Below, piece after piece: positions 32,222-41,127 of a DNA stretch of 64,000 nt. The DNA comes from Ruegeria sp. THAF57 (GTDB lineage Bacteria; Pseudomonadota; Alphaproteobacteria; Rhodobacterales; Rhodobacteraceae). The stretch covers positions 1 to 64,000 of the forward strand of contig NZ_CAIWNQ010000009.1 in assembly GCF_903914075.1 (NCBI RefSeq), given 5' to 3'. The translations under genes and the position numbers were made by a program. The first letter of the stretch is position 1. Every line of letters begins with the position of its first letter. Under the pieces are notes generated by a model. That model was not told the origin of the DNA. It searched no databases and saw only the letters and a list, made by a program, of their open reading frames with translations.

Positions 32222-33102
32222 CTTTGTTCTCTGGTCGGTTCGATCTGGTCGAAAATGGCTGAACATATCTGGTCCATTTCCAGCGCAAAGAAGTTCTTAG
32301 CAGCCGCCTCGTTCGGATGGTATGGGTCCTTGACCATGCCGCTCTTGTTCAGGCGGAAATAATGCTTGTTGCCTTGGTTGGCCGCAACCGTTTCGGGGGT
32401 AGCACCAGGTACGAACGTGCACCGCAGTCCCGTGACCTTGAACGCATCCATCAGATTCTTCTGCGCCCGCAGCCGCAAATCTACGATCTTCTTCTTGTAA
32501 GCGGGCGCTGTGGTCATGAAAATGCACGGCAGGTCGGGAGGCAGTTGCGCTTGCAGGCGTTCAACATCCCGTACGGCTGCTTCGGGGTTGTTGGCCCACC
32601 GCTTGGCCGAGTTGCCGAGAAAGGACATCAGGATCAGCTTGGGATCATAATAACCGTCCCGCAGCATCTCTTCGAGCGGTGAGGTTTTGGCCGCGCAGAA
32701 CTGATATTCCCTTCCTTTGCCAATCTGCACATACTTGTTGCCGGTCTTATTCACAAATCCATACGCGCCGGCGTTCACGTTCCATTTCGGGTCCACCTTG
32801 CAGATCGTGTCCTTTGCCCGCCCCGACCGGGCAGTCCACGAGTCGATTGAACTGGACCGGACACCTATCACCCCGACCCGCATTTCCCCAAGGCGTTCAA
32901 GGTGCTTTTTCTGCCGGGCATTGGGGTGACAGTGGTCCTTGATATCGCTGAAAAACTCCAAGAAAGCCGGGCCCGAACCAAAGGATATCTGGCTGTCCCC
33001 GATAATCAGAATCTCGGGCGAGGTAAAATCCTCTGCGCTTGCCCCCAGAGTGGTGAAGGCCAAGGCGCAAACAGTTGCGACCATCTTTTTGAACACCTGC
33101 AT
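32218..33102 (-). CDS. Secreted SGNH/GDSL-like protein (first of tandem pair)
   Basis: This 294-residue protein has a signal peptide (KMVATVCALAFTTLGASA) and an SGNH-type block I EILIIGDSQISFGSG, with the catalytic-type Ser in GDSQ. Later KLILMSFLGNSAKRWANN could serve as block III, and KDPYHPNEAAAKNFF contains a late Asp-x-x-His pair as in block V. The family hydrolyses acyl or acetyl esters, for example on surface polysaccharides. It lies 22 bp downstream of a paralog with the same layout, so the pair arose by duplication. The substrate is unknown. Confidence 0.72.
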   Translation of the reverse strand: MQVFKKMVATVCALAFTTLGASAEDFTSPEILIIGDSQISFGSGPAFLEFFSDIKDHCHPNARQKKHLERLGEMRVGVIGVRSSSIDSWTARSGRAKDTICKVDPKWNVNAGAYGFVNKTGNKYVQIGKGREYQFCAAKTSPLEEMLRDGYYDPKLILMSFLGNSAKRWANNPEAAVRDVERLQAQLPPDLPCIFMTTAPAYKKKIVDLRLRAQKNLMDAFKVTGLRCTFVPGATPETVAANQGNKHYFRLNKSGMVKDPYHPNEAAAKNFFALEMDQICSAIFDQIEPTREQS

Positions 33103-33124
33103 ATCCCCCCTGCAGTCCTTACCT

Positions 33125-33988
33125 CTATTTCACGGCCGAAAATACCGCGTCGCAGATTTCGGCCGTGTTAATGTCAAGAAACGCCCGGACCGCAGCCCGG
33201 CTTGGATGGTGCGGGTCCTTGACCTTGCCCGCATCGTTGCGGCGGAAATAAGCGGGCTGACCTTCGATCGCGTCGCGTGTCTTGCGGTTGAACCCTTCGA
33301 CCACGGCACATTGCGTTCCCGCCTGCCGCAAGGCGTGGGCTATTGCGGTTTGGGCTTTCATCCGTTTGTCGTTGGTCTTTTTCAGATAAACCGGCACGCT
33401 TGAGATGAAGATGCATGGAATCTCGTCGGGAATTTGTTCCAGCGTGCGGCGGGCATCCTGTTGGGCCAAATCAGGAGAATTCGCCCAGCGATCGGATGAA
33501 TTGCCCAGAAAGGTCAGAACCAGCAATTCGGGTTTGTAGTATCCATCATCAAACATCGCTTGAAACGCGGTTTGTTTGGGTTTGCAGAACTGATAGGCGT
33601 TGCCCTTGCCGATCTGAATGAACACCCGGTCAGGGTTGCCTTCGATACCATAGGCCCCGGCATTGACCCCAAATTTCTTGTCGACATCGCAAATCGCACC
33701 TTTTGCGGCCCCTTTGGGTGTTGTCCATGACTGCAAGGATGTCGAACGGACGCCAATCGCGGCAGTCTCGCGCTTGCCGAGGTTACCCAGTGCCTTTTTG
33801 CGTTCCGGCGTCATCTTGCACCGATCCGCCAGTTCATCGAAGAACCTCAGGTACTCTTTGCCTGCCCCGAACGAAATCTGGCTGTCCCCCAGGATCAGAA
33901 TATCCGGTTGCGCCACCGCGGGCTGTGCGCTTAGGGCCGCAACAATGGCCAGCCAAAGTCCGAATACTGATGTTCTGAGCAATGTCAC
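33125..33988 (-). CDS. Secreted SGNH/GDSL-like protein (second of tandem pair)
   Basis: This 287-residue protein has a signal peptide ending near LSAQPAVA. The motifs parallel its neighbour: DILILGDSQISFGAG, VRSTSLQSWTTPKGAAKGAICDVDKKFGVNAGAYG, LVLTFLGNSSDRWANS, and KDPHHPSRAAVRAF with the terminal D-x-x-H-like pair. The two proteins agree over their whole length while clearly diverged, indicating an old tandem duplication. It is the first gene of the two-gene operon. A polysaccharide esterase or acyltransferase role is inferred from the fold only. Confidence 0.72.
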   Translation of the reverse strand: MTLLRTSVFGLWLAIVAALSAQPAVAQPDILILGDSQISFGAGKEYLRFFDELADRCKMTPERKKALGNLGKRETAAIGVRSTSLQSWTTPKGAAKGAICDVDKKFGVNAGAYGIEGNPDRVFIQIGKGNAYQFCKPKQTAFQAMFDDGYYKPELLVLTFLGNSSDRWANSPDLAQQDARRTLEQIPDEIPCIFISSVPVYLKKTNDKRMKAQTAIAHALRQAGTQCAVVEGFNRKTRDAIEGQPAYFRRNDAGKVKDPHHPSRAAVRAFLDINTAEICDAVFSAVK

Positions 33989-34312
33989 GTATTCACCTTC
34001 AACAGTCGTCCCGCAGCCGGACTATTCCCCGTCATTCGCGCCAGAATGCGGGATTTTGCGGTGTAACACCAATCAATACCTGGTTATATCCACCGCGCGT
34101 GCCGTGATGATCTGGCTGAGGTCCTAAATGGGGGAACATGGATGCCCGGTTGTTTGGATACAGGGACACGCCCCTATCCCTCACCATTCGCGAAGGCCTG
34201 CAACTCTACGGTTACCAAAGCTTCTGAGCAAAGCCGCTCGATAACAAAGGCAATGAAACTCAAGGCTATTGGACATTGTGGCGTCCTTTCGTATTTTGGA
34301 TACAAAGTGGAA
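33989..34312. other. 324-bp intergenic region between divergent genes
   Basis: This gap separates the SGNH operon (minus) from the GntR gene (plus). An open frame leads into the regulator but has no ribosome site and reads as non-protein. It probably contains both promoters and a regulator site; no clear palindrome was picked out. Confidence 0.45.
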
Positions 34313-35008
34313 ATGCCAGAGACTATCCCAATGCCAAAAACCCGCGCGATTCATCGCCAAAGTTTGCCTGATGTCATCACAAACGACCTGCGCGAGCGTA
34401 TCCTGAGTGGAGAGATGGTGGAAGGTGAAACCATTCGGCAAGAAGCGTTGGCAGAGGAATATGATGTATCCCGCATGCCGATACGTGAGGCGCTCAAGCG
34501 GCTGGATGCCGAGGGCCTGGTCCAACTGACTAACAATCGGGGGGCCTGTGTAACAACTCATTCCCTATCGGAAATCGGAGAGATTTTCGATCTTAGAATC
34601 CTGTTGGAAGTCGACCTTTTCAAACGGGCGATCCCCCAGATGACAGAGGCGGATTTCGTCATCTGCGAAGAGTTGTTGAACAAAATGGAAAGGTCCTATG
34701 AAACATATGACGTCGGACAATGGGGCAGCCTGAACTACGAATATCACACGGCGTTATACGCCGCCGCAGAGCGCGGGATTACCAACGAAATCCTACAACG
34801 GGTCAATCTGCAATCTGACCGTTATGTGCGGATGCACCTGAGTGTGATGGAACAGCGAGAGCCAGCTAAAGAGGAGCACCGTCAGTTATTGGCACTGGCG
34901 CGGTCGCGCAATGCAGAGGCTGCTTGCGCGCTGCTGACGAACCACATCCAGCGCACCAAGGAACAGTTGCTGGCTATGGTCATCGCGACCCGCAAAGCCG
35001 AAAGCTAA
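34313..35008 (+). CDS. GntR-family transcriptional regulator (FadR/FCD subfamily)
   Basis: This is 231 residues from the ATG at 34313; a second ATG six codons on is possible. The winged helix is typical: VITNDLRERILSGEMVEGETIRQEALAEEYDVSRMPIREALKRLDAEGLVQ. The C-terminal FCD domain shows EIFDLRILLEVDLFKRAI and metal-site residues around HTALYAAAERG and RVNLQSDRYVRMHLS. FCD regulators respond to organic acids or related metabolites. The gene is convergent with an M24 peptidase gene, a pairing sometimes seen in amino-acid-derivative catabolism, but no target operon is evident here. Confidence 0.87.
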   Translation: MPETIPMPKTRAIHRQSLPDVITNDLRERILSGEMVEGETIRQEALAEEYDVSRMPIREALKRLDAEGLVQLTNNRGACVTTHSLSEIGEIFDLRILLEVDLFKRAIPQMTEADFVICEELLNKMERSYETYDVGQWGSLNYEYHTALYAAAERGITNEILQRVNLQSDRYVRMHLSVMEQREPAKEEHRQLLALARSRNAEAACALLTNHIQRTKEQLLAMVIATRKAES

Positions 35009-35033
35009 TCTGAATAGTCAGACCACAGGGCAC

Positions 35034-35059
35034 TGACGGGCATTTGGAGTGACCCGTCA
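35034..35059. terminator. Possible bidirectional terminator between convergent genes
   Basis: TGACGGG (35034-35040) pairs with CCCGTCA (35053-35059) over a 12-nt loop in the 81-bp gap between the GntR and M24 genes. The T-tract is poor, so the call is weak. Confidence 0.35.
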
Positions 35060-35089
35060 TTCCAACACGTTTCGTGAACCAGCCAAATG

Positions 35090-36184
35090 TCAGCGGCCTA
35101 TGATTGTCAGATCTTTGGGAAAACTGGTCAGCGACCGACAACCATCCTTGGTCACAAGAACATCATCTTCGATTCGAACGCCAAAATTGCCCAGATCGTA
35201 CAAGCCCGGCTCGTTGGTCCAGACCATCCCCGGCAGGATTTTCTGTTGGTTGCCGCGCATGATATACGGCGCTTCGTGCACGTCGCGACCCAGACCATGA
35301 CCCGTCTTGGTGCGTATTCGGTCGGCATAGGGCGAAGCCTCGAGGACATTTGTAACCGCGTCGTCGATGTCATGGGCGCTCGCGCCGGGGCAACAGGCCT
35401 TGAACCCTTCGAGGTTCGCGCGAAGGACTGTATCGTAAACCGCCCTGCCCTCGTCCGAAACCTCACCAACAAAGAATGTACGCGTGATATCCGCCGCAAA
35501 ACCGTGTTTGCGCGCGCCAAAGTCGAAGAGCAGCGCATCGCCGGGTTTGATCTGATAATCCGCGCGGGCTTTGCCGTGTGGTTGAGCCGAGTTGTCCCCG
35601 GCGGCGACAATCGGCGCAAAAGCCAACGACGCGGCGCCTTCAGCAAACAGCGCCTGGATCAACGCCTGTTCGATCTGTTTTTCGGTTTGCCCGACGCGAA
35701 CTGTTGAAATCACACGTTCCAGCGCGCGTTCCGAGATATCAATCGCGGCCTGCAACGCGGCAATATCGGCGTCGGTCTTGATGATCCGCAAACCAGAAAT
35801 CTCGCGCTCAGCATCTACGATTTGCAAGTCGGGCATCGCATTGGTCAGGGCCTTGGACACGAAAACCCGCATCACTTGCCCTTCAACGGCAAGTGACCTC
35901 AGCGGCATATGAGCGGCCAATGAAGCAAAGGCGCTGTCATAGCCCGATTGGTCCATCCAGTCGAAAACGGCCCCCTCAAAACCGACCAATTCCCACGTTC
36001 CCAGTTCCAGATTGGGCACAATCGCGGCAGGCGTGCCCACAGCCGGGATTACGACCACAAAGGGTCGTTCGTGGCTCATGAAGGGTTTGCCCAGTGCGCG
36101 GGTAAAATTCGGGCCGGGCACAAGGGCAATGGCATCTACTGACATGTCCTTTGCCAGTTTACTGTATTCCGACAAATCCGGCAT
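35090..36184 (-). CDS. M24-family metallopeptidase (Xaa-Pro aminopeptidase/creatinase fold)
   Basis: This is 364 residues from the ATG at 36184, which has GGGAGG at a good distance; a much longer frame upstream lacks one. The N-terminal creatinase domain is followed by the pita-bread catalytic domain with the five metal ligands in order: D in LLFDFGARKHGFAADITRTFF (two), H in KTGHGLGRDVHEAPYI, E in TNEPGLY and E in VRIEDDVLV. It removes N-terminal residues before proline or acts on amide-linked metabolites. The neighbouring gene is a convergent GntR regulator. The exact substrate cannot be read. Confidence 0.87.
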   Translation of the reverse strand: MPDLSEYSKLAKDMSVDAIALVPGPNFTRALGKPFMSHERPFVVVIPAVGTPAAIVPNLELGTWELVGFEGAVFDWMDQSGYDSAFASLAAHMPLRSLAVEGQVMRVFVSKALTNAMPDLQIVDAEREISGLRIIKTDADIAALQAAIDISERALERVISTVRVGQTEKQIEQALIQALFAEGAASLAFAPIVAAGDNSAQPHGKARADYQIKPGDALLFDFGARKHGFAADITRTFFVGEVSDEGRAVYDTVLRANLEGFKACCPGASAHDIDDAVTNVLEASPYADRIRTKTGHGLGRDVHEAPYIMRGNQQKILPGMVWTNEPGLYDLGNFGVRIEDDVLVTKDGCRSLTSFPKDLTIIGR

Positions 36185-36490
36185 GTGTGCCGACCTCCCA
36201 AGATAGTAGGGTCGAGCCGCCGCATCGGTCAGCTCTTGCCAATAATCTGCAACTATTTGGACACTTACACCATGGAAGATGTAACTGCCCAGAGGGTGTG
36301 TTTTGGGCCCGTGCCCAAAGTGCCCATGGTCAAAACTCAATACCGAGCCAGATAGCGACCACCACGCATTTGCACAAATATTGGGCGTAGGATTTGGGTT
36401 TGACGCGCATTTGGCCAGTATGGATTTACATCCAATGGTCACGGATTTTTACTTCTAATCAATGAAAGAACGAATTGATCGCCCTTCCAC
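36185..36490. other. 306-bp divergent intergenic region
   Basis: This gap lies between the M24 gene (minus) and the mannosyl/glucosyl-3-phosphoglycerate phosphatase gene (plus). It carries no convincing gene; frames that cross it lack ribosome sites. It should hold the promoter of the glucosylglycerate module, where osmotic or nitrogen control would be expected, but no operator was recognised. Confidence 0.45.
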
Positions 36491-37252
36491 ATGACCGCCG
36501 ACCCAAAATTGCTGGTTTTCTCGGATCTCGATGGGACGCTGCTGGATCATCACAATTATCGTTGGGCGGCTGCACAGCCGGGGCTTAAACGCTTGTCGGA
36601 AATCGGTGCGGGGCTTGTATTGGCCAGCAGCAAAACAGCGGCAGAGATTGCGCCCCTACAACAGGAACTTGGTTCCACGCGAATGCCGGCAATTGTTGAA
36701 AATGGGGCGGGTATCCTGTGGCCCGATGCGCCCGATATTGAAGGGGACCGTTATCAGGACTTGCGCACGGTGCTTTCCCAACTGCCCACGGGATTTGTCG
36801 GGTTTGGCGATATGTCCGATCAGGATGTGGCAGATGCGACGGGGCTTAACCCCATTCAAGCCGCCCGTGCTCGAACGCGGAGATTCAGCGAGCCCGGGCT
36901 GTGGACGGGCACGGAAGCTGAATTGGACCGCTTCGTTGCGCAAGCGCGCAACATGGGTCTTTTTGCCAGTCGCGGGGGGCGGTTCTTGACCATGTCCTTC
37001 GGGAAAACCAAGGCGGACGCCTTAAGGGACGTTGTTCAGCAGCTAAGACCAAGCCGATCAATCGCCTTGGGTGACGCGCCAAATGACATTGAAATGCTAA
37101 TGGCTGCGGATCAAGGCGTCGTGGTTGCAAACCCGGATGGGCCGGGCATTCCGCCTTTTCCACCTCATATTGAGTCACGCATATTCAGGACAGACAGCAG
37201 CGGTCCCCAAGGTTGGTCGGAGGCCATCCTGACCCTGACTGCAGAGTTCTGA
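36491..37252 (+). CDS. HAD-IIB phosphatase, mannosyl/glucosyl-3-phosphoglycerate phosphatase-like
   Basis: This 253-residue Cof-type HAD protein has motif I FSDLDGTLLDHHNY, motif II LVLASSKTAAEI, and motif IV GDAPNDIEMLMAADQGVVVANPDG. IVENGAGILWP and the C2 cap place it with mannosyl-3-phosphoglycerate phosphatases (MpgP/YedP). It would remove phosphate from glycosyl-3-phosphoglycerate to give the compatible solute glycosylglycerate. The next gene, 19 bp away, is a matching synthase, which favours the glucosyl form. The start is the first ATG; the ribosome site is weak. Confidence 0.82.
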   Translation: MTADPKLLVFSDLDGTLLDHHNYRWAAAQPGLKRLSEIGAGLVLASSKTAAEIAPLQQELGSTRMPAIVENGAGILWPDAPDIEGDRYQDLRTVLSQLPTGFVGFGDMSDQDVADATGLNPIQAARARTRRFSEPGLWTGTEAELDRFVAQARNMGLFASRGGRFLTMSFGKTKADALRDVVQQLRPSRSIALGDAPNDIEMLMAADQGVVVANPDGPGIPPFPPHIESRIFRTDSSGPQGWSEAILTLTAEF

Positions 37253-37271
37253 CAAAAACAAGGCGAACGAC

Positions 37272-38501
37272 ATGGCAGACTTCCATCAGAACGGAAACAT
37301 AACGACGCTACACAATTTGCGCAGCAGACCCAGTGGCCACCTGTCGCATGAGATTTCGGTCTTTGCACAGACCCGCAAGATCACCCTGATCCTGCCATGT
37401 CTCTATTCCGAGTTGGAGGGGCCGGCCCTTGCCGGTATCCTTAAAGAACTGTCGCAGGTCCCATATCTTCACCGTGTCATCATTGGCCTGGACCAAGCGG
37501 ATGAAGAGCAGTACCGCAAAGCCCGTGCGTTCTTTGCCGACTTGCCGCAAAACCACGCTGTTATCTGGAATGACAGCCCCCGTCTGACGCATCTTCAGGA
37601 ACATCTGAAAGCCTTGGGCCTTGCGCCGCAGGAACCCGGCAAGGGCAAGAATGTCTGGTCTTGTATAGGCTATCTTCTGGCCTGCGCGGACAGTTCCGTT
37701 ATGGCGATTCACGATTGCGACATTGTCACGTATAACCGCGAGATGCTGGATCGGCTGGTCTATCCGGTGGTCAACCCGACCTTTCCGTTTCAGATGGCCA
37801 AAGGGTTTTACCCCCGTATCGGGTCTGGCAAGCTGAACGGTCGTGTGACGCGCCTTCTGGTCAGTCCGCTGTTGATCGCGTTGAAAAAGGTAATCGGGGA
37901 CCGCGATTATCTCGATTATCTGCGCAGCTTCCGCTATCCGCTATCGGGTGAGTTTGCAATTCGCACGCCTACCCTGCCCGACCTGCGCATTCCATCCGAT
38001 TGGGGGCTTGAGATCGGAGTGTTGTCCGAGGCGTGGCGCAATCTGGCTCCTAAATCCGTCTGTCAGGTCGAAATTGCCGACAATTACGACCACAAACATC
38101 AGGATTTATCGCCTGAGGACGCAAATCGCGGCCTGTCGCGCATGTCCACCGATATTTGCAAGGCGATCTTCCGCAAACTGGCCGCCGATGGCACCGTTTT
38201 CACGCCCAACACCTTCCGCACACTCAAGGCAACCTATTACCGCTCTGCGTTGGATCTGTTGGAAGGCTACTATACCGACGCCAAGATGAATGGGTTGGAA
38301 TTGGACCGCCACAAGGAAGAGAAATCCATCGAGCTATTCGCCGAAAATATCATTCGCGCCGGGCAGGTGTTTCTAGACAACCCGCACGAGACACCGTTCA
38401 TCCCTACATGGAACAGGGTCCATTCGGCTGATCCTGAATTCTTGCTGCGCCTGAAGGCGGCGGTGTCCGACGATCTGGGCGAGTTCACCCCGCGTTCGTG
38501 A
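37272..38501 (+). CDS. Glucosyl-3-phosphoglycerate synthase-like glycosyltransferase
   Basis: This 409-residue GT-A enzyme of the GpgS/GT81 type has ITLILPCLYSELEGPALAGILKEL (nucleotide-sugar entry), the metal motif IHDCDIVTYNREML (DxD-like) and FPFQMAKGFYPRI. SGEFAIRTPTLPDLRIPSDWGLEIGVLSEAW is diagnostic of the GpgS acceptor region, and DNYDHKHQDL carries the late metal histidine. It transfers glucose from a nucleotide donor to 3-phosphoglycerate. With the phosphatase upstream and a GH13_18 phosphorylase convergent downstream, the three genes form a synthesis and recycling unit for glucosylglycerate. Confidence 0.83.
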   Translation: MADFHQNGNITTLHNLRSRPSGHLSHEISVFAQTRKITLILPCLYSELEGPALAGILKELSQVPYLHRVIIGLDQADEEQYRKARAFFADLPQNHAVIWNDSPRLTHLQEHLKALGLAPQEPGKGKNVWSCIGYLLACADSSVMAIHDCDIVTYNREMLDRLVYPVVNPTFPFQMAKGFYPRIGSGKLNGRVTRLLVSPLLIALKKVIGDRDYLDYLRSFRYPLSGEFAIRTPTLPDLRIPSDWGLEIGVLSEAWRNLAPKSVCQVEIADNYDHKHQDLSPEDANRGLSRMSTDICKAIFRKLAADGTVFTPNTFRTLKATYYRSALDLLEGYYTDAKMNGLELDRHKEEKSIELFAENIIRAGQVFLDNPHETPFIPTWNRVHSADPEFLLRLKAAVSDDLGEFTPRS

Positions 38502-40230
38502 TCCAGCGGCACTGATACGGGGCCAACACGATATCGGGGCCATTGGTGGCCAGGATTTCTCCGGTCAGGGCGTCGGTCCAGACTTCTTCGGCGATCATGT
38601 TGATCTCGGCGGGGCTGACATGGACCTGCTCGGCCGAGACATTATGCAGCGCAAAGATCGACTGGCTGCGATCCAGACTTTGCCGCCAGATGCCAAAGAC
38701 GCGATCATCCAACCGCAGTGTGAATTGAGTGGCATTCGGATGAAAGGCCGGTTGTTGCGCCCGCAGGCGCAGGCGCTTGGACAGTTCCGACAACACCAGC
38801 GCCTGATTTGACCCCGGATCGGCCAGCCTTGCCAGCAGGTCAGGATAATGCCAGCGATGCCGGTTGATTGCCCGGTTCATGCCCCGCCGTTCGACCGCCT
38901 GGTGATCATTGGGTGTGGCCAGCAGGGAGTGGATGTAGAAGGCCGGTATCCCCTCCAAAGACATAACGATGGTCTGTGAACAGATGAACCGCGCCAGATG
39001 GTATTGATCGGGGCCGTGAAATGTCTCGGCCATGGCTTCGAAATAGCCGCAGTTCAGCTCATAGGGTTCTTCGCGCCCATCGGGAAGCGCGCGCATTGAA
39101 ACCAGTCCGCCAATGCGGCGCACCGTGTCGATCATGCGCTCTTTTTCGTCGGGGGGCAGCAATCCCTCGGCCGGTCGCATCCCGATCCCATCGTGGCTGG
39201 CGGTGAAATTCAGATACGCGCAGCCCAGCTGCGCGGGCGGCATCGCGGCTTGCCATTCGCTTAGGTATTTCGCTGTGCCTGACTGCATTGCATGCAGGAT
39301 CAAAGGGGGCAGCGGGAAATTGTAAACGGCGTGCGCTTCGTTCCGGTTGCCGAAGTAACTCAGATTCTCGGTCCGCGGGACGTTTGTTTCGGTCAGTAGT
39401 ACAAGTGTTTCAGTTGCATAGTCGCACAGCAACCTGAGAAGCTGCACGATCGCATGGGTTTGCGGCAAGTGAATGCAGTTGGTGCCGATTTCTTTCCAGA
39501 TGAAAGCCACCGCATCCAGTCGCAATATGCGCACTCCCTTGTCGATATGCAGACGGATAATCCGCAACATCTCGACCAAAACTTCGGGGTTTGAGAAATC
39601 CAGATCAACCTGATCGTGGCTGAACGTGCACCAGACGTATTTCTCACCCTCACTCGTTTCCACTTGCCGCAGCAACGGCGTGGTGCGGGGGCGCACAACC
39701 TCGGACAGATCATCCTCGGGTGACGCCTCAAAAAAGAACCGGTCGTGGGGGGATTTGCCCTGAAGGTAGTTGGTGAACCACGCGCCCTGGCTTGAGACAT
39801 GATTCAACACGAGATCGGACATCAGATGAAAATCGTTGGCGATACGCGTGATATCTGACCAATCACCAAGCTGAGTGCTGACGCTATAGTAGTCGGAAAC
39901 AGCGAACCCGTCGTCAGAAGTGAACGGAAAGAACGGCAAGATGTGAACGCCGTTGACCACCCCGCTCAGGTGGCGAACGAGAAAATCGTGCAGCAGGTCC
40001 AGCGGTTTGTGCGCCTGATCTTCGATCGAGTTACCATAGGTTATCAGGACGCTGTCTTTTTCTGACCACAACTTATTGCCGGGCTTGCGGCCTTGTTTGC
40101 GCCTGTGCGTATTGGACGGCCAAAAGGCATCGGAAATCTGTCGCGCCAGTATCGATTGATCATGGTCGGGGTAGATCTGAACAAGCAGGTCATTCAGGCG
40201 TCGGGAAAAGCTGGTATTATCACTGGTCAA
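38485..40230 (-). CDS. GH13_18 sugar phosphorylase (glucosylglycerate/sucrose phosphorylase-like)
   Basis: This 581-residue enzyme probably starts at the TTG at 40230. GH13 regions are all present: LVLNHVSSQG (region I), ILRLDAVAFIWKE with the nucleophile Asp (II), LLTETNVP with the acid/base Glu (III) and FTASHDGIGMRP (IV). Length and the HDGIG block fit subfamily 18 phosphorylases, which split sucrose, glucosylglycerate or glucosylglycerol with phosphate. Context with a GpgS/GpgP pair points to glucosylglycerate. Its 3' end overlaps the synthase gene by 17 bp on the opposite strand, so degradation and synthesis are transcribed towards each other. Confidence 0.82.
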   Translation of the reverse strand: MTSDNTSFSRRLNDLLVQIYPDHDQSILARQISDAFWPSNTHRRKQGRKPGNKLWSEKDSVLITYGNSIEDQAHKPLDLLHDFLVRHLSGVVNGVHILPFFPFTSDDGFAVSDYYSVSTQLGDWSDITRIANDFHLMSDLVLNHVSSQGAWFTNYLQGKSPHDRFFFEASPEDDLSEVVRPRTTPLLRQVETSEGEKYVWCTFSHDQVDLDFSNPEVLVEMLRIIRLHIDKGVRILRLDAVAFIWKEIGTNCIHLPQTHAIVQLLRLLCDYATETLVLLTETNVPRTENLSYFGNRNEAHAVYNFPLPPLILHAMQSGTAKYLSEWQAAMPPAQLGCAYLNFTASHDGIGMRPAEGLLPPDEKERMIDTVRRIGGLVSMRALPDGREEPYELNCGYFEAMAETFHGPDQYHLARFICSQTIVMSLEGIPAFYIHSLLATPNDHQAVERRGMNRAINRHRWHYPDLLARLADPGSNQALVLSELSKRLRLRAQQPAFHPNATQFTLRLDDRVFGIWRQSLDRSQSIFALHNVSAEQVHVSPAEINMIAEEVWTDALTGEILATNGPDIVLAPYQCRWITNAG

Positions 40231-40363
40231 GAGTCAGGGGCCCTTCGCTGCATCCGCCTGATGGTTTTCCAGAACGGCCAGCCTGTCAAACCGAACGGCG
40301 GTTCTTTGACTCAACCTGCGACACCCTGCACATTTTTTGGACATGTCACCGGTGACAGAAGGC

Positions 40364-40981
40364 TCACACAGCGTAGCGGGTCATGAACAAATCAACTGCC
40401 TGCCGCGCCACTTCGTCGATTTCAGACTGGGAAAAGCTATTCTGAATGCCAAATGCGGCACGGGCCCAGATGCGCACCTTACAAAGCTCTGAGAATTGCT
40501 CTGCGGCGATTTGCAAATCGTCGATGGCCAGTTCGCCTTGATTAACGGCCTTCCTAAAATACTCCACCAAGTGACGGACGCCGTTTTGCGGACCGGCCTC
40601 ATAAAACGCTTGACCCAATTCCGGGAACCTGTCGCGTTCGGCCACACAAATGCGAAAAACCTGCTGCGCAAACTCGGACACCAGAAAAGTGGATAGTTGG
40701 GTTGCAGCTACGGTCAGCACCTCGCGCACTGGTTTGGAATCGTCGATCATCGACAAGACGTTTTCAGCCATCCGGCTGCATTCGGTATGAGCAACCTCCA
40801 TGAACAAAAGGCGTTTGTCAGGAAAGTAGCTGTACAAGGTCGCCTTTGAGACACCAGCCGCGCGTGCGATATCGTCCACACTTGCGCCTTCGAAACCATC
40901 CGCCATGAATACTTCACGGGCACCACGTACCACTTGATCGAATTTGCGACCTGTACGCAGGATGGTGGCTGACTCGGGCAT
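40364..40981 (-). CDS. TetR/AcrR-family transcriptional regulator
   Basis: This 205-residue regulator starts at an ATG preceded by AGGAGG. The N-terminal helix-turn-helix reads GAREVFMADGFEGASVDDIARAAGVSKATLYSYFPDKRLLF, a textbook TetR domain. The C-terminal ligand domain is helical and resembles the AcrR C-terminal type. It is divergently transcribed from an AEC-family transporter gene 146 bp away, so regulation of that exporter is plausible. The ligand is unknown. Confidence 0.9.
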   Translation of the reverse strand: MPESATILRTGRKFDQVVRGAREVFMADGFEGASVDDIARAAGVSKATLYSYFPDKRLLFMEVAHTECSRMAENVLSMIDDSKPVREVLTVAATQLSTFLVSEFAQQVFRICVAERDRFPELGQAFYEAGPQNGVRHLVEYFRKAVNQGELAIDDLQIAAEQFSELCKVRIWARAAFGIQNSFSQSEIDEVARQAVDLFMTRYAV

Positions 40982-41127
40982 TGTTCCTCCTTGGCTGCAG
41001 GTTCCAAGTTTATAAACCGTTCAGTTCAGATTCAACGATTCTCGCAGAAACGCCCTTGGGTGAACAAGTGGACCCGCTTTGGGCAAGCGGGCTTGCCGAC
41101 AGTTAAAACCGTGCTAACACTCTGGCC

